From the NCBI RefSeq assembly GCF_016863635.1, contig NZ_BOPG01000067.1, forward strand, positions 94,846 to 158,845: DNA of 64,000 bases. The letters run 5' to 3'. A program made the translations under genes and the position numbers. This DNA is from Virgisporangium aurantiacum. Its GTDB lineage: Bacteria; Actinomycetota; Actinomycetes; Mycobacteriales; Micromonosporaceae. Below, piece after piece: positions 35,279-45,881 of the stretch; the stretch's first letter is position 1; every line of letters starts with the position of its first letter. Under the pieces are notes generated by a model. That model was given only the letters and a program-made list of their open reading frames with translations, made no database searches and had not been told where the DNA came from.

Positions 35279-36072
35279 TGCAGCCCGCAACCGTGCTCAC
35301 CATCGCCGGCTCCGACTCCGGCGGCGGCGCCGGCCTCCAGGCCGACCTCAAGGCGTTCGCGCTGAACGGCGTGTTCGGCACCAGCGTGGTCACCGTGCTC
35401 ACGGCGCAGAACTCCGCCGAGATCCGGGCCATCGAGAAGGTACCGGCCGCGTTCGTCACCGCTCAGCTGGACGCGGTGCTGGCCGACCTGCCGGTCGCGG
35501 CGGTCAAGACGGGCATGCTCGCGAGCGAGGAGACGGTACGGGCGGTGGCCGGGTACGCGCCGCGGCTGCCGAACCTCGTGGTCGACCCGGTGCTCGTCAA
35601 CTCCGACGGTGTCCAGCTGTTTCCGTCCACTGTGGACAGTGCGTACCTGGAGGGACTCTTCCCCCACGCGGCGGTGATCACCCCGAACCTGCGCGAGGCG
35701 TCGCTGCTCACCGGCCGGAAGATCATTTCGGACGACGACATGGCCGCCGCCGCCACCGAACTGGCCGCCACCGGGGCGGGGTGCGTGGTGGTCAAGGGTG
35801 GCGGCCGGCCCGGGATCGAGGCGGTCGACGCCGTGTGGCACGAGGGCTCCGTGCGGTTCCTGCGGTCTCCGTGGGTCGGTACGCGGAACAACCACGGCAC
35901 CGGGTGCACGTTCGCCGCCACGACAGCGGCCCTGCTCGCGCAGCGCGTCCCCGTCCAGGATGCCCTTGACCGGGCGAAGCGTTACGTGCAGGCCGCGCTG
36001 GAGCGCGGCGCGGCCTGGCAGATCGGATCGGGCCACGGCCCGTTGGGGTGGCCCACCGCAACCGACCACTAG
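35275..36072 (+). CDS. thiD: Hydroxymethylpyrimidine/phosphomethylpyrimidine kinase
   Basis: The 265-residue ribokinase-like enzyme makes the pyrimidine half of thiamine. Motifs are VLTIAGSDSGGGAGLQADLKAF, AVKTGMLAS, VVDPVLVNSDG, ITPNLREASLLTG, VVVKGG and NNHGTGCTFAATTAALLA (anion hole and catalytic Asp region, here GTGC rather than GTGD-type). ATG 35275 or 35278 can start it, both overlapping the dnaE2 stop. Its place inside the SOS operon is unexpected for a vitamin gene. Confidence 0.94.
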   Translation: MMQPATVLTIAGSDSGGGAGLQADLKAFALNGVFGTSVVTVLTAQNSAEIRAIEKVPAAFVTAQLDAVLADLPVAAVKTGMLASEETVRAVAGYAPRLPNLVVDPVLVNSDGVQLFPSTVDSAYLEGLFPHAAVITPNLREASLLTGRKIISDDDMAAAATELAATGAGCVVVKGGGRPGIEAVDAVWHEGSVRFLRSPWVGTRNNHGTGCTFAATTAALLAQRVPVQDALDRAKRYVQAALERGAAWQIGSGHGPLGWPTATDH

Positions 36073-36081
36073 GCTGCCAGC

Positions 36082-36795
36082 GTGGACCGAACCAACAGCG
36101 TCGTGTGGGCGGTGCTGCGGCAGGAACTCGACCGGGCGGCCCGGCCGCTCGCGATCGTCGACGTCGGCGGCGGCACCGGCGGGTTCGCGGTGCCGCTGGC
36201 CCGGGCCGGGCACCGCGTCACCGTGGTCGACGCGAGCCCCGACGCGCTGGCCGCCCTCACCCGCCGCGTCGCCGAAGACACGGGGAAGGTGCACAGCGGC
36301 GGCATCAGCGCCGTGCAGGGCGACGTCGACACGCTCGGTGACGTCGTGGAGCCCGGCAGCGCCGACCTCGTGCTCTGCCACAGCGTGCTGGAGGTCGTCG
36401 ACGACCCGGCCACGGCGGTGAAGGCGATCGCCGCCGCGCTGCGACCGGGCGGCGCGGCCAGTGTCGTCGTCGCGAACCGGGCGGCGGCCGTGCTCGCCCG
36501 CGCGATCAACGGTCACCTCGACGCCGCGCACGCGCTGCTCACCAGCCCCACCGGCAGCACCGGTGGCACCGACCGGCTCCGCCGGCGGTTCGACGCCGCC
36601 TCGGCGTCGGCGCTGCTCGCGTCGGCGAACCTCGCCGTGGAGCAGATCCACGGCGTACGCGTGATCGCCGATCTGGTGCCGGGCGTCACCCTCGACAGCG
36701 AACATGAGCAGGTGCGCGCGATCGAGACCCTGGCGGCGACGCTGCCGCCGTACCGGGACGTGGCAACCCAGCTGCACCTCCTGGCCCGGCTATGA
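36082..36795 (+). CDS. SAM-dependent methyltransferase
   Basis: The 237-residue class I methyltransferase has AIVDVGGGTGGFAVPLARAGHRVTVVDAS (SAM-binding motif I and the acidic post-I), GDVDTLGD, and ADLVLCHSVLEVVDDP (motif IV region). It resembles SmtA-like small-molecule methyltransferases; the substrate is unknown. The GTG start is nine bases after thiD and its stop overlaps the phosphatase start by ATGA. Confidence 0.88.
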   Translation: MDRTNSVVWAVLRQELDRAARPLAIVDVGGGTGGFAVPLARAGHRVTVVDASPDALAALTRRVAEDTGKVHSGGISAVQGDVDTLGDVVEPGSADLVLCHSVLEVVDDPATAVKAIAAALRPGGAASVVVANRAAAVLARAINGHLDAAHALLTSPTGSTGGTDRLRRRFDAASASALLASANLAVEQIHGVRVIADLVPGVTLDSEHEQVRAIETLAATLPPYRDVATQLHLLARL

Positions 36796-37928
36796 CCCTT
36801 TTCTCCGACGTCCGGCCGAACTACGGTGCGGGCTCGCTGGCCGACGTCCTGCCCAGCGCGCTCGCCGCGGTCGGCGTCTCCGGGCCCGATCCGCTCGGGC
36901 TCCGCGCGGCGCTGGGGGCGCCGCGCCGGGTCGCGGTTCTTCTGGTGGACGGGCTGGGCTGGCACCAGTTGCCGATCGCGGCGCCGCACGCGCCGACCCT
37001 GGCTGCTCTCGAGGGGCGGCCGCTGACCGCCGGGTTCCCGTCGACCACACCGACCAGCCTGGTGACCCTCGGCACCGGCGTGCCGCCCGGCGCGCACGGG
37101 GTGCTCGGGTTCTTCCTGAACGTTCCGGGCACCGACCGGGTGCTCAGCCACATCCGGTGGGACTCCGACCCGCCGCCCACGACCTGGCAGCCCGTCGACC
37201 CGGTGTTCGTGCGGGCCGTTCAAGCCGGGATCCGCTCCGTGGTCGTGAGCCGGCCCGAGTTCGAGGGCAGCGGGCTCACCGTGGCTGCCTACCGGGGAGC
37301 CGAGTTCCGGGGCGCGACCGGGCCCGACGAGGTGTCCGCGGCCGTCCTGCATGCTTTGTCGGAATCGCCGCGCGCGCTCGTGTACGCCTACCACGGCGAC
37401 GTCGACCGCACCGGCCACGACTTCGGCATCGACTCGCCGCAGTGGCGGGAGGCGGTCGCCGGGGTCGACCGGCTCGTCCGGATGATCGCGGAAGGGCTGC
37501 CGTCGGACGCCGTGCTGCTGGTCACCGCCGACCACGGGCAGCTGAACATCCCCGCCGACCGGCGGATCGACATGGCCGACGACCCGCGACTGCGGGCCGG
37601 CGTGGCGGTGGTGGCCGGCGAGCCGCGGGTCCGGTACCTGCACACCGCTCCCGGCGCCGCTCCGGACGTGCTGGCCGCCTGGCGCACCGTCCTCGGGCCG
37701 GCGGCCTGGGTCGGCACCCGCGAGGAGGCGATCTCGACCGGCCGGTTCGGGCCCGTCTCGCCGTCCTTCTCCGACCGGATCGGCGACGTGGTGGCCATCT
37801 GCCACGACGACTGGGTCGTGCTCGCCACCGGCCTGGAGCCCGCCCCGATCGCGCGGATGGTCGCTTTTCACGGGTCGTACACGGCCGCGGAGATGGAGAT
37901 CCCGCTTCTTGTCGTACGGGGCGGCTAG
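36792..37928 (+). CDS. Alkaline phosphatase-superfamily phosphodiesterase
   Basis: The 378-residue protein belongs to the nucleotide pyrophosphatase/phosphodiesterase type: VAVLLVDGLGWHQL (metal Asp), GFPSTTPTSLVTLGTG (nucleophile Thr in STTPTS), YHGDVDRTGHDFGIDSPQW and VTADHGQLNIP (metal Asp-His). The substrate is unknown. No signal peptide is apparent, so it acts in the cytoplasm or is exported by another route. It is coupled to the methyltransferase gene and is followed by dinB 11 bases on. Confidence 0.87.
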   Translation: MTLFSDVRPNYGAGSLADVLPSALAAVGVSGPDPLGLRAALGAPRRVAVLLVDGLGWHQLPIAAPHAPTLAALEGRPLTAGFPSTTPTSLVTLGTGVPPGAHGVLGFFLNVPGTDRVLSHIRWDSDPPPTTWQPVDPVFVRAVQAGIRSVVVSRPEFEGSGLTVAAYRGAEFRGATGPDEVSAAVLHALSESPRALVYAYHGDVDRTGHDFGIDSPQWREAVAGVDRLVRMIAEGLPSDAVLLVTADHGQLNIPADRRIDMADDPRLRAGVAVVAGEPRVRYLHTAPGAAPDVLAAWRTVLGPAAWVGTREEAISTGRFGPVSPSFSDRIGDVVAICHDDWVVLATGLEPAPIARMVAFHGSYTAAEMEIPLLVVRGG

Positions 37929-37939
37929 CGTGTCGCCTC

Positions 37940-39211
37940 GTGGGGCGTAGCCAGGGTTTACCGCGCGGGGGTGGCTTCGGGCCCGACTCCGACGACACGG
38001 GGTGCACGATCCTGCACGTCGACATGGATGCCTTCTACGCGACGGTCGAGGTGCGCCGCCGGCCCGAGCTTCGCGGGAAGCCGGTCATCGTGGGCGGCGC
38101 CGGTCCGCGCGGGGTGGTGTCGGCGGCCAGCTACGAGGCACGAAAGTACGGGGTGCGCAGCGCGATGCCCGGCGCGCGGGCCAGGCGGCTGTGCCCGCAC
38201 GCCGTCTTCCTGCCGCCCGACTTCGACGCGTACGCCGCCGCCTCCCGCGCGGTGATGGCGATCTTCCGCGACGTCACCCCGCTGGTCGAGCCGCTGTCGA
38301 TGGACGAGGCGTTCCTCGACGTGGCGGGCGCCGTCCGGCTGCTCGGCCGGCCGGCCGAGATCGCCGCGGGCATCCGCCGGCGGGTGTCCGAGGAGGAGCG
38401 GCTCACCTGCTCGGTCGGGGTGGCCCCCACGAAGTTCATCGCCAAGCTCGGGTCCACCCGGGCGAAGCCGAACGGGCTCGAGGTGGTGCCGGCCGATCGG
38501 GTCCTGGAGTACCTGCACCCGTTGCCGGTCGACGCGCTGTGGGGCGTGGGGGAGAAGTCGGCCGAGGCGCTGCACCGGCTCGGGCTGCGCACCGTGGGCG
38601 ATGTGGCCGCCGCGCCGCTCGGGCTGCTGCGCCGGGCGCTCGGCGAGGCGGCCGCCGTCCACCTGCGGGAGCTGTCCGCCGGGCGCGACCCCCGGCCGGT
38701 GGTGCCGCACCAGCCCGAGAAGTCGATCGGCGCCGAAACCACGTTCGACGTCGACGTCGACGACCCGCGGGTCATCCGGGAGGCGTTGCTGGCGATGAGC
38801 GAGAAGACCGCCGGCCGGCTCCGTCGCGCCGGGCAGGCCGGCCGCACCGTCACGCTGAAGGTGCGACTGTCTGATTTCCGTACTTTGAACCGGTCCCGTA
38901 CCCTCGGGGCGGCCACCGACGTCGGTCGGGAGATTTTCCAGACCGCGTGGGCGCTCTTCGAGATCCTCCAGCCCGGTGAGCGGATCCGTCTGGTCGGCGT
39001 CCGGGTCGACGGCCTCGCCCTCGCCGACGACGCTCCGCACCAGCTCAGCCTGGGCGAACGTGAAACCGGGTGGCGCGAGGCCGAGCGGGCGGCCGACGCC
39101 CTGGCGGCCCGTTTCGGCGCCGGCGTGATACGCCCGGCCAGCCTGCTCAAGCTGCCCGAACGACCCGCTGCCGGGCCGCCCTCGCGCATCGATCATGACA
39201 ACACGAGGTAG
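37940..39211 (+). CDS. dinB: DNA polymerase IV (DinB, Y-family)
   Basis: The 423-residue polymerase bypasses lesions. Catalytic acids are in ILHVDMDAFYATVEV and VEPLSMDEAFLDV; CSVGVAPTKFIAKLGSTRAKPNG is the family's signature, and WGVGEKSAEALHRLGLRTVGD is the helix-hairpin-helix. A C-terminal QLSLG is the probable clamp-binding peptide. GTG 37940 gives a 30-residue extension before the fold. As the last gene of the SOS-box-led run it may be induced with imuB and dnaE2. Confidence 0.95.
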   Translation: MGRSQGLPRGGGFGPDSDDTGCTILHVDMDAFYATVEVRRRPELRGKPVIVGGAGPRGVVSAASYEARKYGVRSAMPGARARRLCPHAVFLPPDFDAYAAASRAVMAIFRDVTPLVEPLSMDEAFLDVAGAVRLLGRPAEIAAGIRRRVSEEERLTCSVGVAPTKFIAKLGSTRAKPNGLEVVPADRVLEYLHPLPVDALWGVGEKSAEALHRLGLRTVGDVAAAPLGLLRRALGEAAAVHLRELSAGRDPRPVVPHQPEKSIGAETTFDVDVDDPRVIREALLAMSEKTAGRLRRAGQAGRTVTLKVRLSDFRTLNRSRTLGAATDVGREIFQTAWALFEILQPGERIRLVGVRVDGLALADDAPHQLSLGERETGWREAERAADALAARFGAGVIRPASLLKLPERPAAGPPSRIDHDNTR

Positions 39212-39414
39212 CTTTGGTGGCACGCGTTACGAGCGGGTGACGGGCAAGCCAACCTCCCGGCGACGTATGATCACCGGAAAATCGGCACGGCGGGACCATC
39301 GTCCCGCTTTCCGACCCGCTGACCCGCTCGTAGACTCGTAGACACGTAGCCATTCGGCTGCGGCGGTCGCGCCGGTCCAACCGGGCCGGCCGTCGATGAC
39401 CGGGGAGGAGTGCC

Positions 39415-39804
39415 GTGCCGCTCTCGGAGCATGAGCAGCGGCTGTTCGAGCAGATCGAGCGGTCGCTTGCCGAGGACCCCAAGTTCGCCTCGGCGGTGCG
39501 CGCCAGTGATCCGCGCTTTCACGCTCGGCGTCGCATTCTGGTAGCTGCCGTCCTCCTCGTAGGCGGAATGGCGCTTCTTGTCTATGGAGTCATGGGCAAC
39601 CAACCCCTGCTCGGTGTGGGCGGGTTCGTGGTGATGCTGGGCTCCGTCGTCTTCGGTATGCAGGCGTACCGCCGCGGGCAGAGCACCGACCTGCGCGCCG
39701 TCGACGGCACCGCCACTCGTCGCACGCGGTCGGGCGGCCGCCGCGGCGGGTTCATCGACCGCCTCGAAGACCGCTGGCGCCGTCGCCCCGAGGGCGACAT
39801 CTAG
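39415..39804 (+). CDS. DUF3040 membrane protein
   Basis: The 129-residue protein starts with the DUF3040 signature PLSEHEQRLFEQIERSLAEDPKFA, followed by two membrane helices (ILVAAVLLVGGMALLVYGVMG and LLGVGGFVVMLGSVVFGMQAY) and a basic tail. The function is unknown. GTG has a GGGGAGGAG site. It lies upstream of a strong terminator and has its own promoter region (39212-39414), with repeated TCGTAGAC-like strings at about 39328-39345. Confidence 0.92.
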   Translation: MPLSEHEQRLFEQIERSLAEDPKFASAVRASDPRFHARRRILVAAVLLVGGMALLVYGVMGNQPLLGVGGFVVMLGSVVFGMQAYRRGQSTDLRAVDGTATRRTRSGGRRGGFIDRLEDRWRRRPEGDI

Positions 39805-39819
39805 CGCTTCGCGCCAAAA

Positions 39820-39860
39820 GCGCGCCGCGCACCCGAACTGGGTGTGCGGCGCGCCTTTTT
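39820..39860 (+). terminator. Intrinsic terminator after DUF3040
   Basis: A GC-rich 15-pair stem (GCGCGCCGCGCACCC with its partner, one G-T pair) and a short GAACT loop are followed by CTTTTT. It ends the DUF3040 transcript. Confidence 0.9.
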
Positions 39861-39932
39861 GTACGCATATGCCGGCTTCCCCGTTGAGGCGAGCGCGTCA
39901 ACCACCACGCGGCAGGGCGCCGGCAGGCGAAT

Positions 39933-39986
39933 GCGGATCTTGGACTCCTGGAGGGCCTATGGCACCTCGTGCAGTCCAAGATCCGC
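39933..39986. repeat. Intergenic palindrome, GATCTTG family
   Basis: Fourteen-base perfect arms (GCGGATCTTGGACT and its complement) flank a 26-base centre that also pairs in part. It lies between convergent genes. The GATCTTG/CAAGATC core is shared with the palindrome at 55384-55461. Confidence 0.6.
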
Positions 39987-40021
39987 AAACCGGGCGGGGT
40001 ACCCAGCGGCGCCCGGGGTGC

Positions 40022-42520
40022 CTAGCGGTTGCGGGTCAGCAGGCGCCTGGGGCTGGTCGCCCGGAGCAGTGACTCGCGGCGGTGGGCGGCCGCGGTGGAG
40101 AAGGACAGGTATCTGGTGCTGGCCGTGGTGCGCCACCTGGCCAGGACCGACGGGGGCATCAGGGAGGCCTGCAGCCTCGTGCGGAGCGAAACGCCCTCGC
40201 GGAGGGCGGTGCGGACGTCGCGCAACGGCCCGCCCAGCTCGACGTCGGTGAGCGGGCTCCGGGCGTACCTGGCCCGCTCCTCGGCCCGGCTCAGCACCTG
40301 CACGCCGCTGGCAGCGGCCTCGGGCAGCCGGGCCTCGGTGATCAGGCGCTCGCCGGTGAGCCTCGGCGTCTCGGCCGGATCGATCTCGACCCGGTAGTCG
40401 ATCATGGTGTCGAGCAGTTCGTCCCAGGCGGCGTGCGCGTCGCGTCTGGCCCGGCCCAGGCCGGCGGCCTGGGCGGCCGTGGCGTCGCCGCCCGGGGTCA
40501 CGTCGACGGACGCCGCCGCACCGGCCGGTACCGGCCCGGACGCGGATCCGGTTGCCGCCGCGCCGGTGCCGGCCAACCGGCGGCGGCGGACGGCCACCCG
40601 GCGCAGCGCCGGCAGGACGAGCAGCACCAGCAGCACGACCGCGGCGCCGAGGAGGTACCACGGCCACGTCGACGAGTTCTCCGAGGACGACGCGCCACCG
40701 GTGATGCCCGGGTCGTTCGGGCCGTACGGGTTGGTGGCGGCCGCCGAGGCACCGCCGCTGACGCTCTCGCCGGGGCGTAGGTCGTCTTCGGGGGTGCTGC
40801 CGGAGTTGCCGGTGGGCTGGTTCGGGTCGGGTGCCCACGCGCTCGACACCGAACCCGAGAAGCCGCTGGGCGGGGTGGCGTCGAACGGCACCCAGCCGAA
40901 GCCGTCGAAGTAGACCTCGGTCCAGGCGTGCAGGTTGAAGTTCGACAGCGTGTAGGTGTTGCCGTTGCGGTTGTTGCCCTTGGTGAACCCGAAGGCGACC
41001 CGCGCCGGGATGTTGACCGTCCGCAGCAGCCAGGCCATCGCGGCGGCGTACTGCTCGCAGTAGCCCTGCCGGTTGCCCTCGCGCAGGAAGTCGACCATGG
41101 CGCTGCCGCTGTTGCCGGCCTTCGTCTCCAGGCTGTACTTGAAGCCGTTGGACGGCCCGAAGAAGTCGTAGACGGCCCGGACCCGGTCGTACTGGTTGGT
41201 CTTGCCCGCGACGAGCTTGTCGGCGATGGCCTTGATCTCCGGGACGTCGGTGGGCTTGCGGGTGTTGCTGTTGCGGATCTGGTCGCCCTCGTTGAGGTCG
41301 CGGGCGGTGCGCAGCGCCTCGGGCGTGTACTCCGGACGCGTGTAGTGGACGATGTACTTGCGGCCCTTCGCGGTGTTACGGCCCGAGTAGATGACGCCGG
41401 ACCGCCGGTCGAAGCCCCACGACCCGTCGAGCCGGTCGATCTTGGTGACCTGCTCGTAGAGCGGCAGCAACCGCTCGTTGAACTCGAGGACCTCGACCAC
41501 GGCCGCGTTGCTCTTGTAGTTGACCCCGGGGACGGTGAGCCGTTGCGGCTCCTCCAGCTTCGACAGCGGCGTCGCCTGCCCCCACGAGCGGTTGACGAAG
41601 CCCTGCGAGGTGAGGTCTTCGGCGGTGCCGAACCGCAGGTAGAACGGGCTCGGATCGTCGGTGCTGACCTTGACCATGTCGTAGGAGGTCTCGCGGACCA
41701 GCGAGCCGGACAGGAACGAGAACAGGTTGACGTTGCCGGACCGGCCCGGCCCGTTGCCGGCGCCCGAGCCGTCGCCGACCCCGGTGCCGAAGCGGTCGAG
41801 CAGGCCGGTGGTCATGCCGGGCACCGCCAGCGGCAGGATCACCGCGACGACGACGCCGATCACGGCGAGCCGGCGGCCGGCCGCGGCCAGCGGCGACGGC
41901 TCCCAGACGTCGATGTCGCGCCCGTCGCCGCTGAACCGCCGGCCGAACCGCCGCACCCGGTCGACGTTGTCGGTGGCGAGCAGCCAGAGGAACGCGGCCG
42001 CCGTGCAGATGAAGGCGAGGAAGCTGACGCTCCTCGTGTGCGTGCCGACCGGCACCAGGTACACGGCGACCATCGGGATGCCGGCGATCGCCGGCCGCCG
42101 CGCGACCACGGCGGCCAGGTCGACCGCGAGATAGACGGCGCCGACGCCGAGCCCGGCGAGGAACAGCAGGCCGTCCTGGTCTTCGACGGGCACCCCGCTG
42201 TCGCGGATGGTGACGCCGGCGTCGACCAGCAGCTTGTTGAAGTGCGTGAACGTCTCGGCGGTCGGAATGATGCCGAGCACCGCGTGACCGTCGCTGTAGA
42301 GCCAGGTCAGCGTCACCACGTAGCAGGCGATCATCGCGAACGTCGGCAGCCAGATCGGCGCCCGGACGCTGCGCAGCGCCACCGCGGCCGCGGTCATCGT
42401 GCCCACGACGAGCAGCGCGCCGACCAGCCACGTCCACTTCTCGAACACCGACGACAGGGGCAGCGCAGCGATCATGGTGGCGCCCGCCGCCACCAACGTG
42501 ATGTGGCGCCGCTGGGTCAT
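40022..42520 (-). CDS. TgpA-type membrane protein with transglutaminase-like domain
   Basis: The 832-residue protein begins with six to eight membrane helices (about 1-220). An external transglutaminase-like domain follows, with the catalytic Cys in NRQGYCEQYAAAMAWLLRTVNIPARVAFGF and the His in NLHAWTEVYFDGFGWVPFDATP. A Pro/Gly/Ser linker leads to a last helix (STWPWYLLGAAVVLLVLLVLPAL) and a cytoplasmic DUF4129-like tail. Actinobacteria carry it with MoxR and DUF58 genes, as here. ATG 42520 overlaps the DUF58 stop. Its substrate is unknown. Confidence 0.92.
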   Translation of the reverse strand: MTQRRHITLVAAGATMIAALPLSSVFEKWTWLVGALLVVGTMTAAAVALRSVRAPIWLPTFAMIACYVVTLTWLYSDGHAVLGIIPTAETFTHFNKLLVDAGVTIRDSGVPVEDQDGLLFLAGLGVGAVYLAVDLAAVVARRPAIAGIPMVAVYLVPVGTHTRSVSFLAFICTAAAFLWLLATDNVDRVRRFGRRFSGDGRDIDVWEPSPLAAAGRRLAVIGVVVAVILPLAVPGMTTGLLDRFGTGVGDGSGAGNGPGRSGNVNLFSFLSGSLVRETSYDMVKVSTDDPSPFYLRFGTAEDLTSQGFVNRSWGQATPLSKLEEPQRLTVPGVNYKSNAAVVEVLEFNERLLPLYEQVTKIDRLDGSWGFDRRSGVIYSGRNTAKGRKYIVHYTRPEYTPEALRTARDLNEGDQIRNSNTRKPTDVPEIKAIADKLVAGKTNQYDRVRAVYDFFGPSNGFKYSLETKAGNSGSAMVDFLREGNRQGYCEQYAAAMAWLLRTVNIPARVAFGFTKGNNRNGNTYTLSNFNLHAWTEVYFDGFGWVPFDATPPSGFSGSVSSAWAPDPNQPTGNSGSTPEDDLRPGESVSGGASAAATNPYGPNDPGITGGASSSENSSTWPWYLLGAAVVLLVLLVLPALRRVAVRRRRLAGTGAAATGSASGPVPAGAAASVDVTPGGDATAAQAAGLGRARRDAHAAWDELLDTMIDYRVEIDPAETPRLTGERLITEARLPEAAASGVQVLSRAEERARYARSPLTDVELGGPLRDVRTALREGVSLRTRLQASLMPPSVLARWRTTASTRYLSFSTAAAHRRESLLRATSPRRLLTRNR

Positions 42521-43820
42521 GACAGGCTCCCGGAGACGGTTTCCGCCATCGCGGCCCGCCAGCTGAACCCGCGCGAGCCGCGGGCGGCCTCGGGCCACAG
42601 CGCCGCGAGCTTCGCACCGTGCGGGACGCCGACCACCCGCCAGCCGGTACGCAGCAGCGCGAGCGCCGCGACGCCGTGCGCCCGGTCGGCCTCCTCGCGG
42701 GCGGCCGTCGGCAGGTTCAACCAGGTGGTGCTGTCGATCAGCAGGGCCATGCAGGTGGCGCCGCTGGTGCGCAACGCGGTGAGCAGTTCCGCCTCCTGGG
42801 GCGTGATCAGGCCGAACACGCCGATGATCAGCCCGCCGTCGGTGCGGTGCTTCACCCGGTCGACGAGTTGGGCGATGCCGCCGCCCTGCTGCGCCAGTTT
42901 GACCTCGGCCAGGTGGTCGAGCAGCAGGCCCTCGCCGCCGCCCTCGGACGCGTCGACGTCGATGCCGGAGTCGGTGACCAGCCGCAGCTTGTAACCGTTG
43001 TGCCGCAGGTGCAGCGCGACGCTCGCCGCCGCCGACACGGCCCACTCGAAGCTCGCCGTGGGCCCCTCGCCGCGGTGGGCGAAGCTGCGGGTGTCGAGCA
43101 CGACCGTGGCCCGGCTCTCCCACGGCTGCTCCTCGCGGCGCACCATCAGCTCGCCGACGCGGGCGGTCGACCGCCAGTGCACGCGGCGCAGGTCGTCGCC
43201 GTAGCGGTACTCACGGGTCGCGGCGTCGTCCTCACCGTGGACGGCCACCGAGCGGGCGCGGCTCTCGCCGGCGCCCGCGTACTCGCCGGCCAGCCGCACC
43301 GACGGCAGCGGGACGACCTGCGGTATCACGGTGAGCTTGTCGATCGACGGGAACGCCCGCACCAGTTCACACAGGCCGAACGGGTCGGTGAGCCGCACGA
43401 CCAGCGGACCCACCTCGTACCGGCCGCGCACGTCGGCCCGCACGGTGTACGCCACCGAGCTGGCCTGGTGCGGCCCGAGCCGCTCGAGGACCAGCCGCGG
43501 GCGGCTGCCCAGCGCGTACGGCAGCCGGTCTTCCAGCAGCATGGTGCCGGTGGGCAGCCGGCTGAGGTTCTGCAACCGCAGCACCACCCGCGAACTGCCG
43601 CCGACCTGGGCGCGGTGCGGCTGCAGCGAGCGGCTGCACGACAACTTGTACCGGGTGCGGCCGACGTAGCCGGCCGCGAGCAGCGGCAGCGCGCCGAGCA
43701 GGATCGCGACGCGCAGCAGGTCCTTCTCCCCGAAGATCAACGCCGACACGGCGAACACGGCCGCCCCGCCGAAGAACCACCGTCCCCGGGACGTCAGCCC
43801 CCGCAGCGCCTCGCGCACGC

Positions 43821-43824
<4 letters not shown>
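42517..43824 (-). CDS. DUF58 protein (MoxR partner)
   Basis: The 435-residue protein has two N-terminal membrane helices (FFGGAAVFAVSALIF and VAILLGALPLLAAGYV) and the DUF58 signature EYRYGDDLRRVHWRSTARVGELMVRREEQPWESRATVVLDT, a von Willebrand A-like fold. It works with MoxR ATPases, probably in assembling or activating surface proteins. GTG 43824 overlaps the MoxR stop (GTGA), and its own stop overlaps the transglutaminase gene. Confidence 0.92.
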
Positions 43825-44882
<1,058 letters not shown>

Positions 44883-45372
44883 CGGGTCTCCTTCGTTCCG
44901 CGCCGTGGCGTCTGCGCCCATCTTTAGGACACCGCTGGTGTGCGCCAGGTTGCGCCGGCGGACCGGAGATTCCTGAATGTGAGCGACCATCGGCGTGTTC
45001 ACAGGTTATCCGCACCACACCGGAACCGCCGACACCGCAAAACCGTCGATAAGCAGACGTTAATCCCCAACCGAGCGCGGATTCCCGCATCGGGTTGTGG
45101 TCATGACGCGACGTCTTGCAAAATCTGCATGTTGCAGATGAGTGGAACGGACAGCGAGGGCACAACCGTCCGATCGGCCGACACAACCGGTCTGATCGTC
45201 ATCCTCGGGGCGACTTCGCCGATCCGTTGCGCCAGGTAGCGTAATTGCGGCGGTGAGTATTTCGACCGTCCACGTACGACAACAGAACATCTTCGTTCAC
45301 GCTCTGGCCGGAGCGCGGGAACGGGGACATCGGAGAGATCCCTGACGAGACCCAGAGTCTCAAGGAGCTGAT
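44883..45372. other. Divergent promoter region, MoxR operon and Roadblock cluster
   Basis: This 490-base gap is less GC-rich than its surroundings. It contains ACACC-GCT-GGTGT near 44930 and an ATCTGCA-TGT-TGCAGAT palindrome (45123-45139). There is also one TTATCCGCA, a near match to a DnaA box. No coding frame or RNA gene is convincing. Confidence 0.5.
45123..45139. promoter_or_regulatory. Operator-like palindrome ahead of Roadblock cluster
   Basis: ATCTGCA and TGCAGAT flank a TGT centre with perfect symmetry, about 235 bases upstream of the first Roadblock gene. A binding protein is not known. Confidence 0.5.
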
Positions 45373-45819
45373 GTGCCCGATTTCGAAGACCTGCTCAGGC
45401 AGGTCATGGCCATCCGTGGCACCCTGCGTGCCGCACTGATCGATCATTCCAGCGGCATGACCGTGGCCGCCCTCGGTCGCAGTGTCGACGGAGGAGACGA
45501 CAGCCACCCTCCGCCCGGCAGCGAACCCGGCCGTCCCGGCCGTCACGCGGAGCCGCGCTGGGAACCCGACGGTGACACCGGTCCGATGGACATCATCCGG
45601 GCCACCGTCAACAGCCCCGCGTTCGTCGCGCCGGCCACGCCCGGCTACGTCGAGGACATCGTGGTCACGTCCGCGAACGGCTACCACCTCATCCACTTCG
45701 TGGTGACGGACTTCGACGCGCGCCTGGTGCTCTACGTGTGGCTCGACCGGTTGGTCGGCAACCTCGCCATGACGCAGCGGTCGTTGCGCAACCTCGGCCA
45801 GCACCTGGTCGCCGCCTGA
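45373..45819 (+). CDS. Roadblock/LC7-type protein
   Basis: The 148-residue protein looks like a Roadblock/LC7 domain: FEDLLRQVMAIRGTLRAALIDHSSGMTVAALG at the N-terminus and ITVANGYHLIHFVVTDFDARLVLYVWLDRLVGNLAMTQRSLRNLG-like C-terminal strands and helix. Residues 40-75 are a Pro/Gly-rich insert in the middle of the fold. GTG 45373 lies after a GGAG site. Roadblock proteins regulate small GTPases, but none is adjacent. Confidence 0.75.
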   Translation: MPDFEDLLRQVMAIRGTLRAALIDHSSGMTVAALGRSVDGGDDSHPPPGSEPGRPGRHAEPRWEPDGDTGPMDIIRATVNSPAFVAPATPGYVEDIVVTSANGYHLIHFVVTDFDARLVLYVWLDRLVGNLAMTQRSLRNLGQHLVAA

Positions 45820-45881
45820 CCGGGCGTGCGGCACCCAGACAGCAGGCAACCCAACCGAACCGACCGCGAGAGGTTCAGCGC

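Noticed and set aside
44921..45002. Upstream ATG starts for the MoxR gene
   Set aside because: TTG 44882 has a well-spaced AAGGAG and matches the usual N-terminus; the longer forms add unlike residues.
45001..45060. TTATCCGCA as a DnaA box or replication origin
   Set aside because: Only a single near match; no cluster of boxes, dnaA or dnaN in the window.
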